From Chitinophagaceae bacterium (GTDB lineage Bacteria > Bacteroidota > Bacteroidia > Chitinophagales > Chitinophagaceae), in NCBI GenBank assembly GCA_016710745.1, contig JADJVB010000010.1, forward strand, positions 682,001 through 746,000: a stretch of 64,000 nucleotides of DNA. The letters are read 5' to 3'. The translations under genes were made by a program, and so were the position numbers. Every line of letters starts with the position of its first letter. The first letter of the stretch is position 1. This document shows positions 52,329 through 60,171 of this stretch, piece by piece. The notes beneath the pieces were generated by a model that was not told the origin of the DNA, made no database searches, and saw nothing but the letters and a program-made list of their open reading frames with translations.

Positions 52329-53264
52329 TTATCTTATTTTTTCTCTGCCAAAAGTATATCCAATTTTTAAATTGAACGTGAAGTAGGCATCCTTGTTATT
52401 TGGGTTGCCACGCTCGTCTGCTGTATTATAACTATGGCCGGGGTCTAATTCATATTGACGGTTATTTAACAACAATGCGTTGCTTAATTTAGCGCCGGTA
52501 AAATAATTAGAATATAAAATGGGATCGATATAATATTGTTGACTAACATCATCCAGGTAATCCGTATTTAATTTGCGGTATATAAATTCGGCACGCAGGC
52601 TAAAGGCTGTACCAATGTCATATTTAACGCCGGCTCCGAATGGTATACTCAACTGGCTTAATTTATATGGTTTCCTGTCAGGAAATTCTGCAAACCCCTG
52701 ACCTTCGGTACTCAATGGTTGCAAATCAATGGTTTTTCCGTTCAGTTTAGTTTGCGGATTAAATGAAAAATATCCTACTCCGCCAAATAAATAAGGAGAA
52801 AAAAGAGGAGGCTCTTTATCCTCGTTATTGGCATTTAAAATATACAGCGGGTGAATTTCAAAGCCCAACATAAAATCTGTGATCTTCGACGTGAAATTTA
52901 GATTTCGATCATACCGTCCAAAAGTAGTTTCCTTTACTTTTTCGAGTACATTATCATTGGCCGACACTTTACCAAAAGTTGCTTCCAGCCTTAAGGCGAA
53001 CATATAATTATACATGGCACTAAGAAAAATACTTCCGGCAATGTTGGTTTTGCCCAAATTCAGATCTTTTACAAATTTTTTGCCAATTCCCTTGTTGCCG
53101 CCCAAATCTGTTAAGCAGTTCATGGCACCAACAGACGCACCGATTTCAAAAGTGATGGGGTTATCATAGTATTTATTATCATAAAAATAGTACTGGGCCG
53201 AAACTTTGTTTACAGACAGTGTAAGCATTAAAATAACGCTAAAAATCAGAGTAATTTTTTTCAT
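52329..53264 (-). CDS. predicted outer-membrane beta-barrel protein
   Basis: The 311-residue protein has a signal peptide (KKITLIFSVILMLTLSVNKVSAQ) and, soon after, the strand FEIGASVGAMNCLTDLGG, as in Bacteroidota DUF6089-like outer-membrane proteins. Alternating strands continue (SIFLSAMYNYMFALRLEAT; YLFGGVGYFSFNP; FGAGVKYDIGTAFSLRAEFIYR) and the chain ends FTFNLKIGYTFG. It should be an outer-membrane barrel of about eight to ten strands. The role is unknown; homologues have been discussed in envelope biogenesis but I cannot assign this one. It is divergent from nth and convergent with korA. No sorting motif or plug domain is present. Confidence 0.78.
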   Translation of the reverse strand: MKKITLIFSVILMLTLSVNKVSAQYYFYDNKYYDNPITFEIGASVGAMNCLTDLGGNKGIGKKFVKDLNLGKTNIAGSIFLSAMYNYMFALRLEATFGKVSANDNVLEKVKETTFGRYDRNLNFTSKITDFMLGFEIHPLYILNANNEDKEPPLFSPYLFGGVGYFSFNPQTKLNGKTIDLQPLSTEGQGFAEFPDRKPYKLSQLSIPFGAGVKYDIGTAFSLRAEFIYRKLNTDYLDDVSQQYYIDPILYSNYFTGAKLSNALLLNNRQYELDPGHSYNTADERGNPNNKDAYFTFNLKIGYTFGREKIR

Positions 53265-53355
53265 TTATTTTTGTCCTTTTTTTATTTGTATTGGCTGGGG
53301 TTACAAAAGGCTCGTATATACTTGCAAATAAAACGAATATTCTGCAATAATCAAT

Positions 53356-54000
53356 TCAACTTTGATAATTTTTATTCGAAAATATACAGATACCTTGTAA
53401 ACCACATTCGCTGCACCGCGGCTTTCGGGCGGTGCAAATATACCTTCCGTGTAATATTAACCAATGATGGGCAATATGAATATACTGTTCCGGTAAGTTT
53501 TTTACCAGTTGTTTTTCGGCTGCCAGGGGAGTTTTTGCCCGGGTAGTTAAACCTAATCTCGCACTTACCCTGAAAACATGCGTATCAACCGCCATATTTG
53601 GCTGATTGTCCAAAACAGAGGTAATTACATTTGCAGTTTTACGACCCACACCCGGCAATTCAATCAACTCTGCAACAGTCATCGGTACCAGGCCGCCGTG
53701 CCTATCCAACAACATTTGTGCCATACCAATCAAATGCTTCGTTTTATTGTTAGGATAGGAAATGCTTCTAATTAACGAAAACAGGTGGTCAAATGTTGCC
53801 TTGCTCATGTGTGCCGCATCCGGATAATGTTTGAAAAGCAATGGGGTGGTTATATTCACCCTTTTATCGGTGCATTGCGCAGATAAAATAACTGATACCA
53901 ACAGCTGAAAAGGATCGTCGTAAATCAACTCTGTTTCAGCATCGGGCGCATGTTTTAAAAAATAATCGATTAAAAACCGGTACCTGTCCTTTTTAGTCAT
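53356..54000 (-). CDS. nth: endonuclease III (DNA glycosylase/AP lyase)
   Basis: Nth removes oxidised pyrimidines and cleaves the abasic site. The 214-residue protein has SAQCTDKRVN with the catalytic Lys, the helix-hairpin-helix LPGVGRKTANVI, the catalytic Asp in AVDTHVFRVS, and a four-Cys iron-sulfur cluster ending CTARKPRCSECGLQGIC. Length is normal. The ATG at 54000 is preceded without a gap by the T-tract of a terminator (54001-54028), an odd arrangement for expression of this gene. The N-terminus begins TKKDRYRFLIDYF, which fits the family, so the start seems right. Confidence 0.96.
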   Translation of the reverse strand: MTKKDRYRFLIDYFLKHAPDAETELIYDDPFQLLVSVILSAQCTDKRVNITTPLLFKHYPDAAHMSKATFDHLFSLIRSISYPNNKTKHLIGMAQMLLDRHGGLVPMTVAELIELPGVGRKTANVITSVLDNQPNMAVDTHVFRVSARLGLTTRAKTPLAAEKQLVKNLPEQYIHIAHHWLILHGRYICTARKPRCSECGLQGICIFSNKNYQS

Positions 54001-54028
54001 AAAAAAACTCCCCGTTTTAGGGGAAGTT
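54001..54028 (-). terminator. intrinsic terminator abutting the nth start codon
   Basis: Read on the minus strand: AACTTCCCC, loop TAAAAC, GGGGAGTT with one bulged base, then at least five T, and the nth ATG at once. It should end transcripts of the 79-residue protein gene; nth expression would then need read-through or an internal start. Confidence 0.75.
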
Positions 54029-54055
54029 TAAAATTACAATAAAATTATGTGCGAA

Positions 54056-54295
54056 TTAAGCGTGTGGGGTTAGCTCCGAAACGGCTTTTTCGGCATAATT
54101 CAAAATATTATCGATGGTTTGCTGGCTGGGCGACATTTTAAGCGTTTCCAGCCTTTTTTGGGCTGAGGTTATCACTTCAAATTTTTCACGTAAACTCCAG
54201 TCTGTTTCAAGTGCAGCCTTGATTTCGGCTGTTTTTGCAGGGGAAGTTTCCTCATACAAATATTGCAGGAGGTCTTCCGGGGTAAAATTGTGCAT
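54056..54295 (-). CDS. small cytosolic protein of unknown function
   Basis: This 79-residue protein is soluble and helical (MHNFTPEDLLQYLYEETSPAKTAEIKAAL, then SLREKFEVITSAQKRLETL). The opening resembles the first helices of anti-sigma-like heads (LLxYLYxE-T), found as stand-alone proteins in Chitinophagaceae, but there is no membrane span or zinc motif. I cannot assign a function. It lies between the DivIC-like gene and nth on the same strand, with a terminator after it. A GGAGG about 12 nt inside the message and the good codon pattern support it, but length and lack of motifs keep confidence moderate. Confidence 0.65.
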   Translation of the reverse strand: MHNFTPEDLLQYLYEETSPAKTAEIKAALETDWSLREKFEVITSAQKRLETLKMSPSQQTIDNILNYAEKAVSELTPHA

Positions 54296-54333
54296 GTTAA
54301 GGTTAAGTTGCTTGTGTTAAGAAATTAAATATC

Positions 54334-54350
54334 CCTGTCTCGCCGACAGG
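54334..54350. repeat. short palindrome CCTGTC/GACAGG
   Basis: CCTGTC-TCGCC-GACAGG is a perfect 6-bp hairpin followed by CAG, between the 79-residue protein gene and the DivIC-like gene. No T-tract follows, so it is likelier a dispersed repeat than a terminator. Confidence 0.5.
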
Positions 54351-54411
54351 CAGTCATTATCCGGTTATATAAACGGCTGTCGTTTAGTAATATTGCTTCT
54401 TACGCAAAAAA

Positions 54412-54720
54412 TTATTTGTTTTCGGGGGGGGATTTAACGATAAAAAGGTCTTCATTATCTTTTTTCATCATATATTTCTCACGAGCATATTTTTCTATAC
54501 TTTCGGCATTATTCTTCAAAAGATCAAGTTCCTGTCTGGACGCTGATATCAATTGTTTCAAGTGTTGCTGACTTTTTTCCAATTCCTCCAGCTTAGATCT
54601 TCGTTCAAAATCGGATAAAACGTCCTTTTGATCAATAAAAAGCATCCAAACAGCAAAAAAGGCAATTGTTATCAGGTATTTATTTTTTAGCCAGGAAGGA
54701 ATGCGGTTTATGTATTTCAT
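54412..54720 (-). CDS. FtsB/DivIC-family septum formation protein
   Basis: The 102-residue protein has one membrane segment (YLITIAFFAVWMLFID, near 14-30) followed by a leucine-zipper-like coiled coil (residues 38-80, KLEELEKSQQHLKQLISASRQEL). A conserved segment YAREKYMMKKDNEDLFIV closes it, the usual YAREKYxM ending of DivIC/FtsB. These proteins join FtsL and FtsQ/DivIB in the divisome, with the coiled coil in the periplasm. The neighbour eno is upstream on the same strand, a frequent Bacteroidota order. The orthologue name (ftsB versus divIC) is not decided by sequence. Confidence 0.88.
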   Translation of the reverse strand: MKYINRIPSWLKNKYLITIAFFAVWMLFIDQKDVLSDFERRSKLEELEKSQQHLKQLISASRQELDLLKNNAESIEKYAREKYMMKKDNEDLFIVKSPPENK

Positions 54721-54804
54721 GCTAACTGCTTGGTTATCGATACTTAATACTAGATTTTGGATCCTTGATGTTGGAAGCCGTTATCCAGCATCGTTTTCCC
54801 GGTT

Positions 54805-56094
54805 TTACTTACCAAATTTAATCTTTCCTTTTGGATATACCCCGCTTTCGCCCAACATTTCTTCAATTCGAATTAACTGGTTGTACTTGGCCGTTCGGTC
54901 GGTACGGGATGCCGATCCCGTTTTTATCTGGCCACAATTAAGTGCAACAGCCAGGTCGGCAATGGTAGTATCTTCAGTTTCACCACTTCTATGGCTCATA
55001 ATCGTGTTATAACCATTATTTTGTGCCATGGTTACCGCGTTAATGGTTTCGGTGATGGTACCAATCTGGTTTACTTTAACCAATAAGCCATTGCCAATAC
55101 CTTCTTTAATTCCCCTTTCCAGGCGGGTAACATTGGTAACAAAAAGGTCATCTCCAACCAGCTGAATTTTTTTACCTACCGTATCTGTTAATAATTTCCA
55201 ACCTTTCCAGTCATCCTCAGCCATACCATCTTCTATCGAAACAATAGGATATTGTTTTACCCAATTAGCCCAATAATCCACCATTTTTTCGCTGCTTAGT
55301 TTTTTGCCGTCGCTTTTATGGAAATGATATACTTTTTTCGCCTTATCGTACATTTCACTAACTGCGGGGTCCAATGCAATGGCAATTTGAGAACCAGCTT
55401 TATAGCCGGCTGCGGCGATAGCGGTCATTACCGTTTCGATGGCTTCCTCATTGCTTTGGATATTTGGTGCAAAGCCTCCTTCGTCGCCTACATTGGTGCT
55501 ATACCCTTTTTTCTTCAACACGGTTTTTAAAGCATGAAAAATATCAACACCCCATCGTAAACCTTCGCTAAAAGATGAGGCACCAACCGGCATCACCATA
55601 AATTCCTGAAAATCTATTTTATTATCGGCATGTGAACCGCCGTTTAAGATATTCATCATGGGTATGGGCAAGATCTTTGCGTTGGTTCCGCCAATGTAGC
55701 GGTACAATGGCAGGTTAGCCTCCAGCGCTGCAGCTTTTGCTACGGCCATACTTACCGCCAATATAGCATTGGCTCCAAGTTTTCCTTTATTAAGGGTGCC
55801 ATCCAGCAAAAGCATCATGGCATCAATACCGGTTTGATCGGCAACATCCCATCCCAATAAATTGTCGGCCAAAACGGTATTGATATTTTTTACCGCTTTA
55901 AGTACGCCTTTGCCTCCATATATTTTTTTATTACCATCGCGCAGTTCAACAGCTTCATGTATGCCTGTGCTGGCACCGCTTGGAACAGCAGCACGGCCCA
56001 GGTGTTCGTTCTCGGTCAGGATGTCTACTTCAACAGTTGGATTACTACGGCTGTCTAAGATCTGGCGGGCATGGATGGAGGCGATGTAACTCAT
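54805..56094 (-). CDS. eno: enolase
   Basis: Enolase converts 2-phosphoglycerate to phosphoenolpyruvate in glycolysis. The 429-residue sequence begins IASIHARQILDSRSNPTVEV and contains LPIPMMNILNGGSHADN, GDEGGFAPN, the magnesium ligand context IALDPAVSE, VSIEDGMAEDDW and the catalytic SHRSGETED near 375. All key regions match bacterial enolase in order and length. It is highly conserved and likely essential. The gene is followed 84 bp later by the DivIC-like gene. No clear -7 box was seen directly upstream; the preceding gldA gene on the same strand ends 39 bp before the start. Confidence 0.98.
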   Translation of the reverse strand: MSYIASIHARQILDSRSNPTVEVDILTENEHLGRAAVPSGASTGIHEAVELRDGNKKIYGGKGVLKAVKNINTVLADNLLGWDVADQTGIDAMMLLLDGTLNKGKLGANAILAVSMAVAKAAALEANLPLYRYIGGTNAKILPIPMMNILNGGSHADNKIDFQEFMVMPVGASSFSEGLRWGVDIFHALKTVLKKKGYSTNVGDEGGFAPNIQSNEEAIETVMTAIAAAGYKAGSQIAIALDPAVSEMYDKAKKVYHFHKSDGKKLSSEKMVDYWANWVKQYPIVSIEDGMAEDDWKGWKLLTDTVGKKIQLVGDDLFVTNVTRLERGIKEGIGNGLLVKVNQIGTITETINAVTMAQNNGYNTIMSHRSGETEDTTIADLAVALNCGQIKTGSASRTDRTAKYNQLIRIEEMLGESGVYPKGKIKFGK

Positions 56095-56133
56095 GTTCTG
56101 TTTAATTGTTTTGTTGTTAAAAGATCGTATTTC

Positions 56134-57039
56134 TTAATTGGTGAGTGATTTAAAAATGCCTTCGAGGCTGTTGCTTTCACTTTGCAAAGAAACAATGTTA
56201 AGATTATTTTTCAAACTCAATTCGAGTAATTGTTTTCTTACTGCTTCCGGATTGAAGGTTTTTAGTTTAAACTGAAATGCCTGCAGGTGTTCAATATCCG
56301 AAATATAATCCAGCGTTTGCAGCAAGTCGGGTGAAACTGTTTCCTTGAACTCAACCAGAACAAAGTGCTCATCAGTTTTTCCTTTTTGCAGGTTCAACAG
56401 GCTATCGTCGGCCACAATTTTTCCTTTGCTGATGATGATCACCCGGTCACAGATAGCCTGCACTTCCTGTAAGATATGTGAAGAAAATAGAACAGTTTTG
56501 TTTACTCCCAGTTTTTTTATAACCTCCCTGATCTCAACAATTTGATTGGGATCGAGGCCGCTCGTTGGCTCATCCAGTATCAATACCTCCGGATCGTGAA
56601 CGAGGGCAGCGGCCAAACCTACACGTTGTTTGTAACCCTTGCTCAGTTGACCGATCTTTTTATTGGCTTCAACGGATAGTCCAACGGTTTTGATGATCTC
56701 CTCAATCTTTTCCTTTTTATTTGTTACCGCATGCAAGCGGGTTACAAAATCAATATACTCCCGCACATACATATCGTGATACAACGGGTTGGCTTCGGGC
56801 AGATAACCGATCCTTTTTTTCGATTCATTATTGTTCTCTTCTACCGGAATACCACAAACCACTGCTGTTCCCGCGCTTGCGGTCAGGTAACCGGTTATGA
56901 TCTTCATGGTAGTTGATTTGCCGGCGCCATTGGGCCCCAGAAAGCCAACAATTTCTCCCTTGTTTATAGTAAACGAAATGGCATCAATGGCCTTCTGTGT
57001 TCCGTAATTTTTTGAAAGGTTGGTTACTGTAATTGACAT
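56134..57039 (-). CDS. gldA: gliding-motility-type ABC transporter ATP-binding protein GldA
   Basis: GldA is the ATPase of the GldA-GldF-GldG ABC transporter first described in Flavobacterium gliding. The product of about 301 residues has Walker A GPNGAGKST, Q-loop region YLPEANPLY, signature LSKGYKQRV, Walker B LILDEPTSGLDP and H-loop SSHILQEV. A C-terminal extension of about 80 residues (FVLVEFKETVSPDLL onwards) is typical of GldA. The ATG at 57039 was chosen over an in-frame TTG 9 nt upstream. gldF and gldG are not adjacent, which is normal in this phylum. Many non-gliding Bacteroidota also have it, so motility is not implied. The promoter lies 6 nt upstream. Confidence 0.92.
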   Translation of the reverse strand: MSITVTNLSKNYGTQKAIDAISFTINKGEIVGFLGPNGAGKSTTMKIITGYLTASAGTAVVCGIPVEENNNESKKRIGYLPEANPLYHDMYVREYIDFVTRLHAVTNKKEKIEEIIKTVGLSVEANKKIGQLSKGYKQRVGLAAALVHDPEVLILDEPTSGLDPNQIVEIREVIKKLGVNKTVLFSSHILQEVQAICDRVIIISKGKIVADDSLLNLQKGKTDEHFVLVEFKETVSPDLLQTLDYISDIEHLQAFQFKLKTFNPEAVRKQLLELSLKNNLNIVSLQSESNSLEGIFKSLTN

Positions 57040-57045
57040 GTATTG

Positions 57046-57053
57046 CAAAAATA
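57046..57053 (-). promoter_or_regulatory. predicted -7 box of gldA, merged with the ricT terminator
   Basis: TATTTTTG on the minus strand (57053-57046) ends 6 nt before the gldA ATG at 57039, so the mRNA may be leaderless. Its left flank is the T-tract of the terminator at 57054-57082. Confidence 0.55.
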
Positions 57054-57082
57054 AAAAACGTCAGGTGTAAAACCGGACGTTT
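57054..57082 (-). terminator. intrinsic terminator of ricT, fused to the gldA promoter
   Basis: On the minus strand AAACGTC pairs with GACGTTT (7 bp), with a further GG/CC pair inside after one mismatch. A T-tract follows and runs directly into the gldA -7 box TATTTTTG. Confidence 0.75.
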
Positions 57083-57097
57083 GCTTTTAAAACTTCG

Positions 57098-58573
57098 TTA
57101 TGTATTGTCACCGCGGTTATTATCCGGCTTTTGGTTTGGTTGTTGCCTACCGCCCTGTCCGGGTCTGTTTTTGCCCGGCCTGTTTCGGTTGTTACCTGGT
57201 CCTTTTTGTCTGTTCGGATTATTATTTTGTTGGCTGCCCCCGGGTTGCTGTCCGCGCGTACCTGTGGCAGGTCGGTTAGATTGACCGGTTTGACCCGAAG
57301 GCTGGTTACCGCCGCCTTGCTGGTTTCGGTTTTGTTGATTGCCGCCGGATCCCTGTTGCCTGTTTTGGCCCTGTCCTCCGGATCCTGTGGATTGCTGATC
57401 ACCTCCACGGCCTGGTCTGTTTCTTCTCGGCTGATTACTACCTTTCTCCTGGTCTCTTCTTTTTCGGCTGGTTTTTTCCAGGCTCTTTAAACTGATTTGC
57501 CCAACCACATCGGCGTAAGTAGGTTCAATTTCTTTTGGTTTGCTGCTTACTACTTCAACCGGTTCAAGGTCAGTAGGACGAATACCCTGCTTGTTTAACT
57601 CTTTGATCTTTTTAACCCTTTCGATGGTCAGCGGATATTGTTTGTTGCTGTCGGGCATCGTGTACCACATCAGGTTTCTGAAAATATCCTTTTTAACAAG
57701 AAAAGCACGGCTTTTTTCCATTTCAAGCATATCGGCGTCTTCAGGAAAAAACTGAAGCGCATCCATATAAGTATCCAGTTCGTAGTTTAAACAACATTTC
57801 AGCCGGCCGCATTGGCCGCTTAATTTGGTTTGGTTAATGCTTAAGTTTTGGTAACGCGCTGTGTTGGTATTTACACTCTTAAAGTCGGTTAACCAGCTGC
57901 TGCAGCAAAGCTCGCGGCCGCAACTGCCTATTCCGCCAACTTTCCCGGCTTCCTGGCGGGCACCTATCTGCCTCATTTCAACTTTAACTTTGAATTCGGA
58001 AGCATATTGTTTAATGAGTTCACGAAAATCAACCCGGTCGTCGGCAATATAAAAAAAAGTGGCTTTACGGCTGTCGGCCTGAACTTCCACCTCAGCCATT
58101 TTTAAGTCGAGTTTTAAATAACGTGCCATGGCCCTGCTGCGGATCAGAACATGGGCTTCACGGGCTTTTGATTCGATCATTTTAGAAATATCGGCTTCGG
58201 TTGCACGTCGCAGGATCTTTCTCATGTCGGGACTTTTTTCGTCAACCCGGCGTTTTTTCATTTGCAAACGAACCAGTTCGCCCGTCATATTCACCATACC
58301 TACGTCGAATCCACCAACACCTTCCACGGCAATCATATCACCTTTTTCGAAATGATGTACTGTTGTATTTTTATAAAAATCTTTTCGGCTGCCATTGTTA
58401 AAACTCACTTCAATAATGCGACATCCACTCTCGGGGTCGCTAAATGGTAAATTGGCCAGCCAGTCGTGCACATTCATACGGTTGCAGCCGCCGCTTGCAC
58501 AGCTGCCATGGCTCTGACAACCACCTGGTGCTCCATCTTTTGAGGTTCCGCAACCTCCGCTTCCACATCCCAT
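57098..58573 (-). CDS. ricT: RicT/YaaT (PSP1-domain) iron-sulfur complex protein
   Basis: The 491-residue protein has a Cys-rich head (Cys at residues 3, 8, 19, 25, 30, mostly Gly-Cys or Ser-Cys pairs). The PSP1 domain follows (residues about 45-290) with GCRIIEVSFNNGSRKDFY and the Cys motifs CGRELCCSSW and CGRLKCCLNYE. In B. subtilis RicT with RicA and RicF carries iron-sulfur clusters and aids RNA processing and sporulation control. The C-terminal tail from about 355 is low complexity, rich in Asn, Gln, Gly and Arg. It is the upstream neighbour of gldA. Bacteroidota homologues often have such a tail; its function is unknown. Confidence 0.9.
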   Translation of the reverse strand: MGCGSGGCGTSKDGAPGGCQSHGSCASGGCNRMNVHDWLANLPFSDPESGCRIIEVSFNNGSRKDFYKNTTVHHFEKGDMIAVEGVGGFDVGMVNMTGELVRLQMKKRRVDEKSPDMRKILRRATEADISKMIESKAREAHVLIRSRAMARYLKLDLKMAEVEVQADSRKATFFYIADDRVDFRELIKQYASEFKVKVEMRQIGARQEAGKVGGIGSCGRELCCSSWLTDFKSVNTNTARYQNLSINQTKLSGQCGRLKCCLNYELDTYMDALQFFPEDADMLEMEKSRAFLVKKDIFRNLMWYTMPDSNKQYPLTIERVKKIKELNKQGIRPTDLEPVEVVSSKPKEIEPTYADVVGQISLKSLEKTSRKRRDQEKGSNQPRRNRPGRGGDQQSTGSGGQGQNRQQGSGGNQQNRNQQGGGNQPSGQTGQSNRPATGTRGQQPGGSQQNNNPNRQKGPGNNRNRPGKNRPGQGGRQQPNQKPDNNRGDNT

Positions 58574-58874
58574 ATTTTGGTAATTAAGAATTAGTAATAA
58601 AAAACCTCCCCGCCGTTAGGCAGGTGAAGGAGAGATTAAGGAAGGTGTTGCAGAAATACTTTTGTCCTCATCGATGGTCCCAATTACAATTGGAACGTTC
58701 CTGTACTTTATTTTCTACCAGTCAAGTAAAGTTCCTATTGGTTTGCCGTACAAATGAGCCACGATAGCTATCGTGACAACGATGTTGAATATTGTTGAAA
58801 AAGCCGGTATCAAAATATATAATACACAAATATCAACCTGGTTCCGTAATTTCTGTTCCCTTCAGCTCTCTGCC
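58574..58874. other. 301-bp gap with palindromic repeats between holB and ricT
   Basis: This gap lies downstream of holB and upstream of ricT on the minus strand. It holds CCTCCCCGCCGTTAGGCAGG (58606-58625), a GC-rich stretch reminiscent of the REP-like units, and a perfect 16-bp palindrome at 58760-58775. I see no supported gene or clear promoter. Confidence 0.5.
58760..58775. repeat. perfect 16-bp palindrome
   Basis: CACGATAGCTATCGTG is fully self-complementary with no loop, so as DNA it could bind a dimeric protein, or as RNA pair poorly. It is in the gap upstream of ricT and may be a dispersed repeat or a regulator site. Confidence 0.6.
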
Positions 58875-60080
58875 TTAGTTAACCAAAATTAACGATTTGT
58901 TGTTAATAATATGATATAACCTGATAGAAAGGGCATGAAAGAGCATTTTTGCATTGGCGTTGCGTTCAATATAGTAGCTGGCTTTATCTAATTCGTTGAT
59001 GATGGCTTCCTGCTGGCTGAGGTCGCAGAGCTTATTGAGACGGCTGGCAAAATCATGATCCGTTGTCTGCGGTCTGTTGTCAAACGGCTCCATTACCCTC
59101 AGTCTTATCGCTTCCTCGAGCAGGTGAATGAAGTATTTGAGGAACTGTTTTTGTTTTTCGCGGCCCAGTTTGGCCGTATCATCAATCCATTTTACCTGGG
59201 CAAGGGGCCCGGTGCGTATAATGGCATTCAGCCATTCTCTTAACAATAGTTCCCAATTATCATCGGCATGTTGCAATAACTGAAGGGCTTCGCGGTAGTT
59301 CCCTTCGGCCAGGGCTGCAATTTGCCGGGCTTTTTCCATGGCAACGCCTGCATTCAATTCCAGTGAGGCTTCTACTTCGAGATTGCTAAGCGAAGGTATT
59401 TTTACCAATTGTGTGCGCGACAGTATCGTAGGCAATATCAGGTCTTCGTTTTCGGCAACGAGAATGAACAGGGTATTTGCCGGGGGCTCTTCTATCAGCT
59501 TTAGTAATTTATTGCCTTCTTTACCCAGGAACTCAGGCATCCACATGACCAATATTTTGTATTCGCTTTCAAAACTTTTCAAGTTGAGTTTACGGATGAT
59601 ATCGGTGCACTCATGCGCAGTAATATTACCCTGTTTGTTTTCGGCCCCGATAAATTGTAACCAGTCGTACACGTTGCCGTAGGGATTTTCACTTATAAAT
59701 TCGCGCCACTCTTTAATGAAATCGGTGCTGATCGGTTTTTCTCCCGGTTTTTTGGTAATGACCGGGTAAGAAAAATGAATATCGGGATGAATGAGTTCGG
59801 TTGCTTTTTTGCAGGCGGGACAGGTGCCGCAGGAGTCTATGCCCTTTACCCCTAAAAGGGAATTGGAGTCTTCGGATGCAGGCGCTGCAACGGCAAACAA
59901 ATCAACTTCTTTTGGCTGTGGATTACAAACGATGTATTGAGCAAAAGCCAATGCCAGTTGTAAAGCGCCGCTTCCTTCCTTGCCTAAAAACAACAGCGCA
60001 TGGCTGAGGCGGTTGTGCTGCACCATTTGAACAAGCTGCTCTTTGGTTTCTTTTTGTCCGGTGATGGATTGAAATTGCAT
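58875..60080 (-). CDS. holB: DNA polymerase III subunit delta'
   Basis: The protein of about 401 residues begins MQFQSITGQKETKEQLVQMV, as expected for clamp-loader delta'. The degenerate P-loop GKEGSGALQLALAF lacks the Lys-Ser/Thr of a true Walker A, consistent with the ATPase-inactive subunit. The zinc module is represented by CGTCPACKK and the sensor region by PPANTLFILVAENEDLILPTILSRTQ. The delta' subunit helps open the sliding clamp for loading. The frame extends 39 codons upstream to 60197 through a repeat, but the ATG at 60080 fits the family start. A -7 box is 5 nt upstream. The gene follows two glutathione peroxidase genes. Confidence 0.9.
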   Translation of the reverse strand: MQFQSITGQKETKEQLVQMVQHNRLSHALLFLGKEGSGALQLALAFAQYIVCNPQPKEVDLFAVAAPASEDSNSLLGVKGIDSCGTCPACKKATELIHPDIHFSYPVITKKPGEKPISTDFIKEWREFISENPYGNVYDWLQFIGAENKQGNITAHECTDIIRKLNLKSFESEYKILVMWMPEFLGKEGNKLLKLIEEPPANTLFILVAENEDLILPTILSRTQLVKIPSLSNLEVEASLELNAGVAMEKARQIAALAEGNYREALQLLQHADDNWELLLREWLNAIIRTGPLAQVKWIDDTAKLGREKQKQFLKYFIHLLEEAIRLRVMEPFDNRPQTTDHDFASRLNKLCDLSQQEAIINELDKASYYIERNANAKMLFHALSIRLYHIINNKSLILVN

Positions 60081-60085
60081 GAGAG

Positions 60086-60093
60086 CAAAGATA
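60086..60093 (-). promoter_or_regulatory. predicted -7 box directly before holB
   Basis: TATCTTTG on the minus strand (60093-60086) ends 5 nt before the holB ATG at 60080, suggesting a leaderless mRNA. A TTTG lies at 60122-60119 but its 25-nt spacing is rather long. Confidence 0.5.
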
Positions 60094-60129
60094 GTAGAAG
60101 TGGGTTGAGTTGAAAACTCAAAACCAGAG

Positions 60130-60152
60130 CGTCCTCGTGAGAGACGAGGACG
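60130..60152. repeat. palindromic repeat with 9-bp stem upstream of holB
   Basis: CGTCCTCGT (60130-60138) pairs perfectly with ACGAGGACG (60144-60152) around GAGAG. It lies in the 91-bp gap between the first glutathione peroxidase gene and holB. No T-tract follows on the minus strand, so it does not look like a terminator; its sequence family differs from the carB-type units. Confidence 0.7.
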
Positions 60153-60171
60153 GGAAAAAATTGGCATTTGA

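Noticed and set aside
58206..58573. Ferredoxin-like reading of the RicT head
   Set aside because: Cys spacing does not fit CxxCxxC motifs of ferredoxins; the PSP1 domain identifies the protein.
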